Positions 1-17,615 of a stretch of 64,000 nucleotides of DNA are shown piece after piece. Position numbers and translations under genes: made by a program. Within the stretch, counting starts at the first letter, position 1, and every line of letters starts with the position of its first letter. Source of the stretch: Pseudorasbora parva. Lineage: Eukaryota; Chordata; Actinopteri; Cypriniformes; Gobionidae. Where the stretch lies: assembly GCF_024679245.1 (NCBI RefSeq), contig NC_090191.1, forward strand, positions 42,958,024 to 43,022,023. Direction: 5' to 3'. The notes beneath the pieces are model-generated. The model saw only the letters and a list, made by a program, of their open reading frames with translations. It searched no databases and was not told where the DNA came from.

Positions 1-1833
1 GATTGGTTGAAGCCGTTTTTGTCGCTGCTAGAGTAAAAAAAATCTGCATTGAAACGGAAAAAATAAAGTACTTTTTTCGCTGCAGCACATTCGCGTTCGG
101 TGTGGAAGCGCTCATTACACACACAGCTGATTAAAAAAATAATAATAAAACCATTGCGCAGATTATTCGCACGTCAAAATCGCGTCCCGTGTGTAAGGGC
201 CTTGAGGCGTGAGGAGACGTCATGCTCGGCCGGACTCCTGGAACTCGTGGCTCTTCGGTTGCGGAGCCGCACGCAAAGTTACAAAATTTGACGTGCGCAC
301 TCCGCGTTAACGTAATTTTTGTCGCGCTCTTGCGGACGCGTCGAGTATAAACGAGGCTTTAAAGGGTCATGAAACCCCCCTGCTGCAGCGGTGTTTTTTC
401 ACACCTTCGATTTGAAAAAGCTTGTTAAAAGGGGAGTGGTCGACTGAAAAGGTGGGATGGTATTGTGTGGAAAGAGGGAAAGTTTGCATAAATAGGGGAG
501 TGTCAGTAGGTGCATTAAGATTAGCGATACCAACAGCAGCAGTTACAGCGGTTCTGAGACATGTTCTTGGTTCCCGTTGGCATTGTTTACCACAGAGAGA
601 TTAAATGAGCGATGAGTACAGCGAATGAGAGAGCTATGAGTGGCGTGCAGCAGAGATCGCAAATCATTCAGCTCTTCAAAGTTCAAACCAGCATAATTCA
701 GTGAGAAATGAAAATAAATGTTATTCTGCATGACGAAATATTTTGCAAACGTGATAAAACTATATTTGTCCAAATATGCACGCTGTTTGGCAAGATGAAC
801 AACGCGCCGACGTGATAAGAGAACGTGAACCACCCAACATGCGATGAGACAGAGATGTGTAATTCTAGATCGGTGTAAAAGCGAAGGGGTTTGAGGCTAG
901 TCTCGACCGCGCATCTGAAGCACAGAGCGACGCGCGCTGGGTTGCCGTGACGATCCGCGCTGTCTATCACTCGGCAGCTAAATCTATATTTGTCCAAATA
1001 TGCAGCACACTGTTTCACTAAGAGCCCGAACACATGCGGTTTAGTGCATGGCTGTGACGACAAATAAAACGGAGAGGACGTGGCTTTTGTTCATTAGTCT
1101 ACAGATTACAGATGGGTTATTTTGCACTCCTGACATAGATAGTCCACGCTTGCAGGTTCGGCGTGCGATTCCTCAGGTGAATTTTACTTTACCGAGCCTT
1201 TGTAGCAAAGGCTTCCACAGACGGCGCCGGTTACAGCTCGCTCGGCACCCTTTACGTTATTTCGTATCAGCACAACGCCTAGCTTTCCTCCGTGACTTTT
1301 CCGCACGCTGCTTCCAAAACTTCCCCACCATATCTCTACAATAATGATGGAAGACGAGCCTGACAGAAGTGACTGTCTCATGCATATTAACTAAATTATC
1401 TTGTATGCATACTACAGCGCAGGGATTGGACTGAATGAGCTTCATGTCATGAATATATATCGAGAATCGCTCGGAGCGGTCGACGTCAGCATGTGCCCAG
1501 CAGCCCATACTTGGGCCGAAAAGCTTTTTTCATTGCTTTTTTTTCATTGCATTGCTTTTATTTAAAATAATTGTTTGTTTTAATTATTTAAAATAATAAT
1601 TGACTCAATAATTGGTTGTTTTGTTCATTTAATGTGGATATTTAAAATGTTTTCAGTGTTAAATAGTCTTTAGAAATAAAAGTTTATTGATCTTCGAGAA
1701 GGTGTACCTGCATTATTATGCCATTATCATTATTTTAGATGAAAATGGTCTCAGAACAACAATATTATCGTTCATTGCAATAATTTCTTGGCCAATTTAT
1801 CGTCCAGCAAAATGTGTTATTGTGACCGGCCTA
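1..1833. mobile_element. hAT-like nonautonomous DNA transposon, left end outside window
   Basis: The stretch ends in ACCGGCCTA preceded by a TTATTGTGA-type terminus, the degenerate mirror of the TAGGCCTGTCGCGATA end seen at 53895. Internal blocks at about 230-370 (a run ending GTCGAGTATAAACGAGGC) and 1600-1833 (CCAATTTATCGTCCAGC) recur at about 55490-55610 and 56000-56250, so both belong to one family. No transposase frame is visible; the short open frames here are not supported as genes. It lies upstream of rpl18a exon 2, probably in intron 1. The left boundary cannot be seen. Confidence 0.6.
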
Positions 1834-1890
1834 GGCGTAAGTGCTCGTTAAGTCTGGGTGATGATTTGGCTAATCTCTCTGTTTCTGCAG

Positions 1891-8679
<6,789 letters not shown>

Positions 8680-8713
8680 AGTGTGTGTGTTTGTGCTTTT
8701 CATATTACAGACC

Positions 8714-8719
8714 AATAAA
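8714..8719 (+). promoter_or_regulatory. rpl18a polyadenylation signal
   Basis: AATAAA lies 35 bases after the rpl18a stop codon, fitting the very short 3' UTR usual for ribosomal-protein mRNAs. Confidence 0.75.
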
Positions 8720-8817
8720 AAGTGGAGAAAATCACACGTCTAGTTTTTTCGTCTTTAAGTTCATTCAAAGGTTTATGCTGAGTGCAAATGTAATCGCAAA
8801 AAAACTGCTGTTAATCA

Positions 8818-9096
8818 GGGCGTCCGAGATGTCGGTGTGTTTGTTTCTTCAGGAGAACACACATGAAGATTTTTAACTACCGTTGCTCGTATAATGCGTG
8901 TCAATGGGGTGTATTTCTGTGAGAGTTAAAAACACACCGACATACGAATCCATATTAAATCCTGAGGCTCGCGGAGACACACTGATGTCTGAAGACACAA
9001 AACCATCGCTTTCTGAGAGAAACAACAGTATGTGTTATCATCTGATCCCCTGGGTGTGCACAGAAAAACTCGTTTTTGGGTGAACTATCCCTTTAA
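8818..9096. mobile_element. Shorter copy of MITE family M1
   Basis: Contains TTTCTTCAGGAGAACACACA and ends TGGGTGAACTATCCCTTTAA as in the copy at 5365-6057. Its middle (CACACCGACATACGAATCC) matches the split copy at 53697-53894, so those two are closer relatives. It lies directly downstream of rpl18a. Confidence 0.7.
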
Positions 9097-9150
9097 GAAA
9101 AACACTAGACCATTAAAGGTGTTTTATAAGAGTGCATAACTGAGTTTTGT

Positions 9151-9534
9151 TAGGGCTGCACAATTAGTCGCATTTCTAATTGTGATTATAATTGCGTAAT
9201 CGTTCAAAGGCACAATTACCACACACAAAAACTTACATTCTGTGGTTAAGATGGTTTTATCTACTGTCTACTCAAGGTTTTTTCTATGGTTTTAGTACAT
9301 TATAACACCTTGTTTTTTTTTTAAATTTGTATTATTGTTTAAAGAAATCAAACCAATATAGTTTTTGTTTGTAGCTTAACGCTACAGAAAACCAATGTTT
9401 TTTAATATAAAAATATGGCATCCAGTTGCTTTAAACAATGGAATAAAGCTATTCAAAACATAAATTGTGATAATTGGAAATAAGCAAATTCAAGGGAAAA
9501 ATTTACTTTTTTTTGTTGTCATCATGCAGCTCTA
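9151..9534. mobile_element. hAT-like MITE with TAGGGCTGCA ends
   Basis: Begins TAGGGCTGCACAATTAGTCG and ends CATCATGCAGCTCTA, inverted ends typical of a widespread fish nonautonomous hAT group. AT-rich interior, no coding capacity. Flanking duplications are not clear. Confidence 0.55.
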
Positions 9535-9676
9535 GTTTGAACTTTTGGGGTATTTTTATTCAAAAAACAGTAGTTTAAATAGCTAGGTTTGGCAAAAGTT
9601 CATAAAATCTTCAGCATCACTAAATGAAGCCTCTTAAATATAGTCTCTGCTGTCGTTTTAATATCAGTGACTAGGG

Positions 9677-9782
9677 GTGCGTCTCAATCAGCTCCCTAGT
9701 CCACTGATCAGGGAGTCAGCCCCTTGACTTATGTCCTGATCAGTGCCCTGACTAGTGGACTAGAGAGCTGATTGAGACGCAG
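9677..9782. repeat. 106-bp foldback hairpin
   Basis: The segment reads GTGCGTCTCAATCAGCTC at the left and GAGCTGATTGAGACGCAG at the right, and most of the interior also pairs (CTAGTCCACTGATCAGGG against CCCTGACTAGTGGACTAG). It could be a minimal MITE or a hairpin precursor. Confidence 0.75.
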
Positions 9783-9961
9783 GGTAACTCATCTGTAGTT
9801 AAAGTTGCTCTTCCTAATGTTTAGTAATAACTCATGTAAGTGCCTAAATCTTTTCAAGGTTAGTTGGTCACCTCTTCCCCTCTCTTTGGCCAGACACGCT
9901 AATTCAGTGAAGATGAACTAGATTTTTGTATTTATTTCAATGGGTTGCAATTTTCATACCC

Positions 9962-9997
<36 letters not shown>

Positions 9998-10596
9998 CAT
10001 AAACAAAAGAAATAGTTTTGAAATAAATTCTAATCATATCTCGTTCTTATATGTTGGATATGTTATTGTTATTTTAAGTTTCAAACGTGTAAATAGGTCT
10101 GATAGAAGAATTTGTATGAATTCTGTCTATGCTGTTTCCCACCGGTCGCTATTGTGACCGAGTATAAAACCTAATATTTCACAAACTTAACCAACATAAA
10201 ATCAAAGAAGGCATCGTTTGTGTGTTAGGGAGGTCTAAGGAGAAAATTGCATGTACTCACATTGCAGGACAAAAATTGGGATTGAACGGGTTAAAAATCC
10301 CCAAATGAATGTGTACACCTGAGGTGCTTCCTCACTGATCGCCGTTAGATGGCAGACTTTCACCATGAATGGAGTCTCAGCCTCGTGTGTTTAATTCAGG
10401 CATTGCATGTTAATACCAAATACAAAATCAGACAATGACCTCTGTGCTCTTATTGCGTATCTCAAAGGTAATAAAGCTGCTTTATTAAACACCCTGGTCG
10501 AGCTCCAGTTTCTTAAGATGAGCTGTGATGAACTTCAGGTGTGTTTGATTAGAGAAGTTGATCAGAGATGCAGGTGCTGCATTAGGATTGAACTAA
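9783..10596. other. Intergenic sequence with a (TG)n run
   Basis: A (TG)n microsatellite lies at about 9967-9994. The rest (AT-rich, then repeat-like TTCAGGTGTGTTTGATTAG near 10535) holds no supported gene. Confidence 0.4.
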
Positions 10597-11015
10597 TAGC
10601 TGTGTCCCAAAGTGAAGGGTGCGCACTTCCAAGGCCATGCACTTCGAAGGCCAGACCAGGCCACGCCTTCAAAGTGCACGAAGTGCACGAAGGGCGAACC
10701 GAGGGACAGGGTTGCCAGGTCTGAATAATAAAACCCCTCCATTTGTTATTCAAAAGTATCGGAATCACAGCCAGAATGGGCCAAAATATCCCAAAATGCG
10801 GGGCGCGGGCAGTAGAAATATTGCTTAAGTAAAGACAACTTAACCTGTGGACTATAGGCTACAAACACCCCAAAGCAACAGTAGCCTAAATGCAACCTCA
10901 TTCCAGACTTGGCAACAATGAACCAAAGCGCCGTTAATGGACTAGCAGGTTCTGACAACTGACAGCGGACGTTCGTGAGGAGATTTTAAAAAGAGAAGTG
11001 GAGCATATACTACTA

Positions 11016-11017
<2 letters not shown>

Positions 11018-11090
<73 letters not shown>
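11018..11090. repeat. (TA)n microsatellite
   Basis: About 73 bp of alternating TA inside the element at 10597-13009. Confidence 0.95.
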
Positions 11091-11096
<6 letters not shown>

Positions 11097-11927
11097 CTTT
11101 TTTTGAGCTTTCTATTGGGTTTTGACATGCTTCAAAGCCTGCGACGATGGGCTGGACCATAAGCATGTAAATCTGTAGCTGGTTAAATATTGTCAAATTG
11201 CAAATATTAGTTAACAGTTTATTTCTTATGTTAAATGTAACTGTTACAATATATTTTAAACATTTAGCCTATATACGTCCATGTTTTTTTTTTTTTTTTT
11301 AAGTAGGCCTACTTATTTTTATTCAACTCATCATCTCAGATGCATTTTTTATGGCATGCCATGCAGCCGTCGACCGATTCGGCCCCGCAGAGCTGCGGAC
11401 AGTGGAAATATGCACTCATCCCAGAGTCTCTATTGTGCATTATTCCCCATCCCGGTCCAGCTCCAGCTTCTCCCGCTCAGCGCAATGAAAGTGTAGAAAA
11501 GAGTTTTCTTCTGATTTGGCTGATAATAAAAATGTGTTGTTTCTAATGTTAAACTTAAGTTATTTTATTGGTCTATACATATGCTATAGTTGTAAAAAGC
11601 CTACGTAGGCTAATAGACCAATTAATTTTCATTTACACATTTTAAATTACATGACAAGAAAATATATGTATAAACATAAATGTGTTTAATGTAGCTACAA
11701 ATTATAACGAGCATTACAAAAATAAACAATAGCTAGGCTATAGAAAAACCACTTCTCTTTAATTTAGCCTACGTTTGACGTTAACGAAAATGAACAATAG
11801 ACAGCAGTTCGTTTAATTTACAAATAACTTGCATAAAAAATAATAAGCTAGCCATTTAAATTGTTCTGTGTCGGCCACGCATTCAGCCTTTGGAGGATCG
11901 ATGTTTCGTTGACCGTCGTCAGTGAAC

Positions 11928-11960
11928 ATTCATTCATTCATTCATTCATTCATTCATTCA
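11928..11960. repeat. (CATT)n microsatellite
   Basis: About eight CATT units followed by a short TA run. Confidence 0.9.
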
Positions 11961-13009
11961 TATATATATAAACTTTATTTTAGCATCTAAGTCAGCAGTT
12001 TTCGTTTGTTTGTATTTTTTCTTATAATTCTGAGTGACAGATGTCACATTTGATTTAGCCTATTTTTCTGTGATATTTGTTTTAGCTACGGTATAGGCAG
12101 CCTAGGCTGTAAGAAAAATAAATGATTGCACGGACAATTCCTATCCAGTGTCTCTCTTTCTGTAAGGGAAAATTAAAAGATAGATTCTGGAAACAAAGTC
12201 TAAATTTAGCTGGATCAGTCGGGTCGGGAATAAAATAATTTATAGCGGGTGAGCACGGAGTGAATTTTGCGCGAGCGGAATGGTGCGGTGCGGAATAGCG
12301 GGAGCAGGACGAAAATACAGCGCCGCGCAGATTATATTTTGAAGGCTATTTAAAGAAAGTGTATGGGGAAAAAAGAAACAGAGAAAAGGGTGATAATGGA
12401 CTGATTCCTCTTCTTGAGATAATGGTTGAGAAATAAATAGCATTTAAAAATTGGGGAAATTAAAGTTCATCTTGCTCAGGGCAGGGAACTGGGAACTGTG
12501 TGAATGCACTAACGTTGAACGTTTTATTTACTTCTAGCGCTTGCGCTGTTGTGTTCAATAGTACCCAGGCTACACTTGAGTTACCGACCGCTACCGTCTT
12601 TAACTGGAATCTGATCGAGTGCCGCGGGAATGCGGACCAGTCAAATCCTGTAGTCACCAGTGTGCTATGAATTCTGGGATAGGGAAGGCTGCGAAGTTAT
12701 GGGAAGGTCCCATCTGCTGTACCCTTCCTTTGCCTGAGAACCGAAGGGCGCATTTTGAAGTCGCTCATGAATTGCGGCAGCCTTCGTCGCACCGCTGTGA
12801 CGCAATCGCACTTCAAATGTGGCCTTCAGAGGTGCAGCTCTCCCTTTGGGACAGCCTACGTAGTGCCACTGTGACGTAATCGCACTTCAAATGCAGCCTT
12901 CAGAGGGTGCAGCCTTCACATTGGGACAGTCTTCATAGTGCAGGTATGACGTAATCGCACTTCAAATGCGGCCTTCGAAGTGCGCGCACTTCACTTTGGG
13001 ACACAGCTA

Positions 13010-13822
13010 ATGTGTGTTTGAAGGATGAAGATAACATTTGATAATAGGCCTACAGAGCATCACGAAGGCATCGTTCCCAGGTAAAATGAACAATATCGTT
13101 GGTAGGATCCAGTTATGAAATTAAATACTGGCTGGAAACACCATGTGATTAAAAATGACTGAAACCTGGGATACTTTTTGCGTTATTGAACTCGGGCGAA
13201 GTGGACACTTGGTTTCTCTGTGCGTGTTCATTTTCTAGCCTATTGCATTATGTATATTTGGTATAAAATTTGATTGAAAAACATTTACTGAATAAATTTG
13301 AGCCCACAAGAAAGGAAATCGTGCTTTTGTAAATTATTTGAATTATGGCGTACCTGATCATGAGATAAAAATAGTTTGATTTTCCCATTTCTCATAAGTT
13401 TCACTTGTTTATCACGCATGTATTGGTATGCCATAACTTCTACTTATATCGTACTTTGTTAGTCTAAAACTACATCCGCCATTTTGTCTCTGTCACGTGA
13501 CCTATCAGCGTCATTTGCGTGGATTCACTGCCTTCATAATTTTTCCCATAGTTGTTTTTATGAAAAACATTATCTGTTTGCATAATCTTCCTTTTTTCAG
13601 TGTCATGTAATTATCATAATTGTTTAATATGTGCAGTTTATTTAGTTTTTCTATATATTTGGTATTATTTGTTATTACTTGTGTACTGTTTTGAGCATCA
13701 ATATAAAACATAAATAAATAATAAATCCCCTCTCGTGGCCTCATGGGATAGTAAAGTGTCCAAGTAGTAGGTCACCTGGGTCGCCTATTGTTTTTCCAAA
13801 GACTAACGATGTAAAAAGACAA
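13010..13822. other. Intergenic sequence, nothing recognised
   Basis: AT-rich, with no supported open frame, RNA gene or recognised repeat; a CGCCATTTTGTCTC phrase at about 13475 resembles cyprinid repeat text but was not classified. Confidence 0.35.
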
Positions 13823-15475
13823 GGCGTTTCTCAATGTCAAGGAAGGATCCTCGGAAGCCAGAATTCTGAGGATGCCACGTCATCAACATCCGACGAAGGA
13901 CTGCTCCAATGTCGAGGATCCTCGGAATTTCAACCAAGGACTGAGTCCTTCATTCGAAAAATATGTCATATACAGGAAAGGATGCATATGAGTAGCCTTC
14001 GCGCTCTTCGTGCTCTCAAATCACCCACAATCCTCTGCGCGCAGCTTTGCTATCTTCAGACGTTCGTGGAGTCGGAGCATGAACGGGGCAAATATGCTTG
14101 TATCGGGGTTCGTAGATGGGAAGGAAGGAGGCGGGAATCGGCGACCGTTCAACAACTTTATAATAAATTATAAACAAAACGAAAGTAATGCAGGCAGCCC
14201 CTCATCGACGACTGCCCGCACACACATAATAAAACATGAACAAACATAACATAAAGTCCAGGTCTGGTCCTCTCTCGTCTTCCACCCTCCTCCTTTTATA
14301 CTCCATCGCTCCTCCTTTTATACTCCATCGCTCCTCCTTTTATACTCCATCGCTCCTCCTTTTATACTCCATCGCTCCTCCTTTTATACTCCATCGCTCC
14401 TCCTTTTATACTCCATCGCTCCTCCTTTTATACTCCATCGCTCCTCCTTTTATACTCCATCGCTCCTCCTTTTATACTCCATCGCTCCTCCTTTTATACT
14501 CCATCGCTCCTCCTTTTATACTCCATCGCTCCTCCTTTTATACTCCATCGCTCCTCCTTTTATACTCCATCGCTCCTCCTTTTATACTCCATCGCTCCTC
14601 CTTTTATACTCCATCGCTCCTCCTTTTATACTCCATCGCTCCTCCTTTTATACTCCATCGCTCCTCGCTCCTCCTTTTATACTCCATCGCTCCTCCTTTT
14701 ATACTCCATCGCTCCTCCTTTTATACTCCATCGCTCCTCCTTTTATACTCCATCGCTCCTCCTTTTATACTCCATCGCTCCTCCTTTTATACTCCATCGC
14801 TCCTCCTTTTATACTCCATCGCTCCTCCTTTTATACTCCATCGCTCCTCCTTTTATACTCCATCGCTCCTCCTTTTATACTCCATCGCTCCTCCTTTTAT
14901 ACTGCATTATTCTGCCGCGAGACGAGACCGGTGTGCCGATCAGCTGCCGCTCATTATCACTCCACCGGCCCGCTCTCGCGGTCCCTCGCCTCGCTTGCCA
15001 CAGTGATTTTACAATTTAAGTATATTTACGTTACCAAACATTTGTTATAACGTTAGTAAGTAAAGTTTAACGTTTAAATGCTGGTACAAATTATTACCGT
15101 ATTGATATTAAAAATATATACAAATAACGTTCCACATAACGTTATTGATGGCCAACGGACCTGTCATTTAACTAAGCTTGGTTGCCGTCACCGGCGTTTC
15201 TCTTTTATAATAACTATTTAAGAGTTACAAATTAATTTGCCGTTAATATCATACCATTCACAGCATTATTAATAGCTTTCTCATCTTTTTTAACAGGGAC
15301 CAATGAACAAACGGTACCTTCATACGGATTTCATACCGAAATCGGACCTTTTCACTGACGTAATGACGTGCACTTCCTAGCCTGTTCCATTTACGTGTTC
15401 TCCGAATGCTAAAGAGGAGCTAGCCTAGCCTCTGAAGTGACTTGGAAGGATCAGTCCTTGACATTGAGAAACACC
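13823..15475. mobile_element. TIR element GGCGTTTCTCAATGTCAAGGA carrying a minisatellite
   Basis: Left end GGCGTTTCTCAATGTCAAGG and right end TCCTTGACATTGAGAAACAC form an inverted pair, with further GGATCC-like pairing inside. The interior is mostly a 22-bp tandem array plus unclassified sequence. No transposase is seen. Confidence 0.65.
14287..14903. repeat. 22-bp minisatellite, about 28 units
   Basis: Unit is CTCCTCC followed by TTTTATACTCCATCG, almost invariant apart from one short duplication (CTCCTCG) near 14665. The 256-residue frame across it repeats every 22 residues (66 bp) and is an artefact of a stop-free repeat. Confidence 0.95.
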
Positions 15476-15483
15476 TACGGTCT

Positions 15484-15780
15484 GCTATTAATTATGAATG
15501 AGAGAAACAGCAATGCGCAATATGGCAGAATAGTCCCGCCTTCTAAAGTAAAAGAGCCAATCGCTGATCAGTAAAGTCAGTGGTCGCTGCAGTTAGAAGC
15601 TCCGGTTCCCGTAGAAACCTGAGACTCGCGTTTAGCACTGCTCATTGGCCCGATTAGCCTCTAAAGCAAGCTTTTTAACGCTATATGTGCATAAGAAACA
15701 ACATTTATGGGACAGTTCATGTCAGATTGTGTTGCTGATTTGAATTATGTTATTAATTGTGAGTTTGGGAAGCAGATTCC
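15484..15780. repeat. Dispersed repeat D1, copy 1
   Basis: Shares phrases ATAGTCCCGCCTTCTAAAGT, GAGCCAATCGCTGATCAGTA and AACATTTATGGGACAGTTCA with 62605-62880. No coding potential. Class not determined. Confidence 0.7.
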
Positions 15781-15795
15781 AGTTTCCCCATTCAA

Positions 15796-15898
15796 CCTGG
15801 TCTTGTATGCCCGTAGGCGTTGCAAATATGGCCAGTCTGAACAGGTATAGTGCTCATACTGGCCATATTTGCAACGCCTACAGGCATACAAGACCAGG
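15796..15898. repeat. 41-bp-arm hairpin, one mismatch
   Basis: Left arm 15796-15836 starts CCTGGTCTTGTATGCCCGTA; right arm 15858-15898 ends ACAGGCATACAAGACCAGG. I count one mismatch in 41 pairs and a loop of 21 nt. Confidence 0.85.
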
Positions 15899-16096
15899 TC
15901 CTATCTATTTGAATAATGTACTATGGCGTATTATACAGTAGGGAAGTAGGCTATTCAATTTTTGATGCAGCAATGATTTTTCATGTGGCAGAAAGATTCT
16001 ATATTAATGCATATTCTCTATATAGAGTAAGTTATTAATGGTACTTGCATACTATTTCTGCAATATGAAGATATGTATGAGTATGTAGGCTATATG

Positions 16097-16706
16097 AGGT
16101 TGTCACAATAATCAATATATCGCACAATATACTGTATGTACATGACCTCAGTCATTTTTTGTGATGCAGTATCTCGCCCATTATGTTTACTTGATAATGA
16201 ATGTCACCAATATTATACTCGATTGTGCGGTCATCTGGTATGTTTTCCGTGACGGAGGCGAAAGTGGTTCTTGGGCAGTTCTTTCACACACAGAGCCGTT
16301 CTCTCAACAGGTAAAAAAAGGCGCCATTTGAAGCGTTATAGTGTTATTATAACTACTGACAGTTTGGAAGAATAATCCCAAATGGACTCGATTTCAAAGC
16401 CGCGATCCCCTGTTCATAAACGTCAACGCAGAACGACGAGTGTTGAAGCCGTTTCACAAGGGAAAATGTTGATTTACTATTTATTCAATATTTTTATTTT
16501 GGACAATACATTTTTTACCCTTAATTTCCTTGATCTTTAGAATTAAAAGGTTGTCATTTGAACATTTGTAGGTCTAGTTGCATTATTATGCTGTTATGAT
16601 TATATATTCAGTGCCATAAAATAGTCTTGATCTAACAATCATATCGTTGATTGCAATTATTTCTGGAACGATCGCAAAACAGAAAGTAGTTATCGTGACA
16701 GACCTA
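16097..16706. mobile_element. hAT-like element related to the TAGGCCTGTCGCGATA family
   Basis: The left side reads GAGGTTGTCACAATAATCAA and the right side TTATCGTGACAGACCTA, decayed forms of the termini at 53895 and 56250; the subterminal CGATCGCAAAACAG and ATTGCAATTATTTCT are also shared. Nonautonomous. Confidence 0.5.
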
Positions 16707-16977
16707 CGAGGTTGTTTTCTTCTCAATAAAGACGAGGCCGAACTGCAAGTATGATAATGCTAATTATCGGCGCTTCCCTAATGAGGTGTTTATTGTGTTG
16801 TTTTGCGCACCTCAATCAGTGTGTCTCGGTGTGAGGCTGGTTTACGGATGAGTGGATTCGTGCTGATTTTCTCCCGGGACGACACTTTCCAGGAGCCATC
16901 CTGAGGCCAGCACCCAAACCTCAAGCCACATATTCCACAGCGCATCAAAGCTGGTTCTGACGGCTCGCCGAAAGGGG

Positions 16978-17009
<32 letters not shown>

Positions 17010-17282
17010 TGAGAGAGAAATGTTTTGCAGGGAGAAAAGTGGAAGGTCACAAATCAGGACCGTCCAGCGTGGACAACTGAGGTGAAATCTGTGGAAATGC
17101 ATAATGTGCTGCCTTTTTTATTCACAATAGGAATGACAGTATATTAATTTTGTGACTCCAGTTTAAACCAAAAAATGTATGTATGAACATAAACGTGTGA
17201 ACGTGTTGGCAGTGTGTGTACACAACCACTCAATGATGGTAAAAAGCCTCTTTTTTAATTATTATTTTTGAATCCCCATAAA
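16707..17282. other. Intergenic sequence with (GT)n/(GC)GT run
   Basis: Holds a GTGTGTGC run at about 16977-17010. The two overlapping minus-strand frames here are driven by this run and show no recognised domain. Confidence 0.4.
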
Positions 17283-17528
17283 TCATAAACACTGCTGACA
17301 GACTCCACCCTATTAGCATAGACCCCGCCTATGACTGTTGACGGACTCCGCCCTATTAGCATAGACCCCGCCCATGACTGCTGACGCACTCCGCCCTATT
17401 AGCATAGACCCCGTCTATGACTGTTGACGGACTCCGCCCTATTAGCATAGACCCCGTCTATGACTGTTGACGGACTCCACCCTATTAGCATAGACCACGC
17501 CTATGACTGCTGACGGACTCCACCCTAT
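17283..17528. repeat. 43-bp minisatellite, left part (about 5.5 units)
   Basis: Unit contains CTATTAGCATAGACCCC, then GCCTATGACTG, TTGACGGACTCC and GCC. The array is cut at CACCCTAT by the ISL2EU element and resumes at 24072. Confidence 0.95.
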
Positions 17529-17561
17529 AGGCCCTTTTCACGTGACGTCAAGCAACTTCCG
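17529..17561 (+). repeat. ISL2EU left terminal inverted repeat
   Basis: Carries TTCACGTGACGTCA, that is a CACGTG E-box overlapping a TGACGTCA (CRE/ATF-like) palindrome, then CAACTTCCG. It lies 55 bp upstream of the + strand start codon, so it may also act as promoter (inference). Confidence 0.85.
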
Positions 17562-17615
17562 TTCTAACTCAGCGCCGGGTATAGTTACTTCCGCCGGCCG
17601 GCATAGTTGAACGCG

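Larger units (their letters stand above)
10597..13009. mobile_element. DNA element with TAGCTGTGTCCCAAAGTGAAG inverted ends
   Basis: Left end TAGCTGTGTCCCAAAGTGAA and right end TTCACTTTGGGACACAGCTA are inverted; subterminal GCACTTCGAAGG and CCTTCGAAGTGCGC pair too. The right side holds about three imperfect subrepeats (GACGTAATCGCACTTCAAAT) at 12797-12970. The interior contains a (TA)n run and what may be a nested element near 10710-10950. No transposase frame is found. The palindromic termini make the target duplication ambiguous (TA or TAA). Confidence 0.65.

Noticed and set aside
1..1890. rpl18a exon 1 within the window
   Set aside because: No ATG followed by an MKASGT-like stretch and a donor was found; the region is mostly a hAT element.
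14236..15006. 256-residue frame on the plus strand
   Set aside because: A stop-free 22-bp repeat read in three phases; no protein family.
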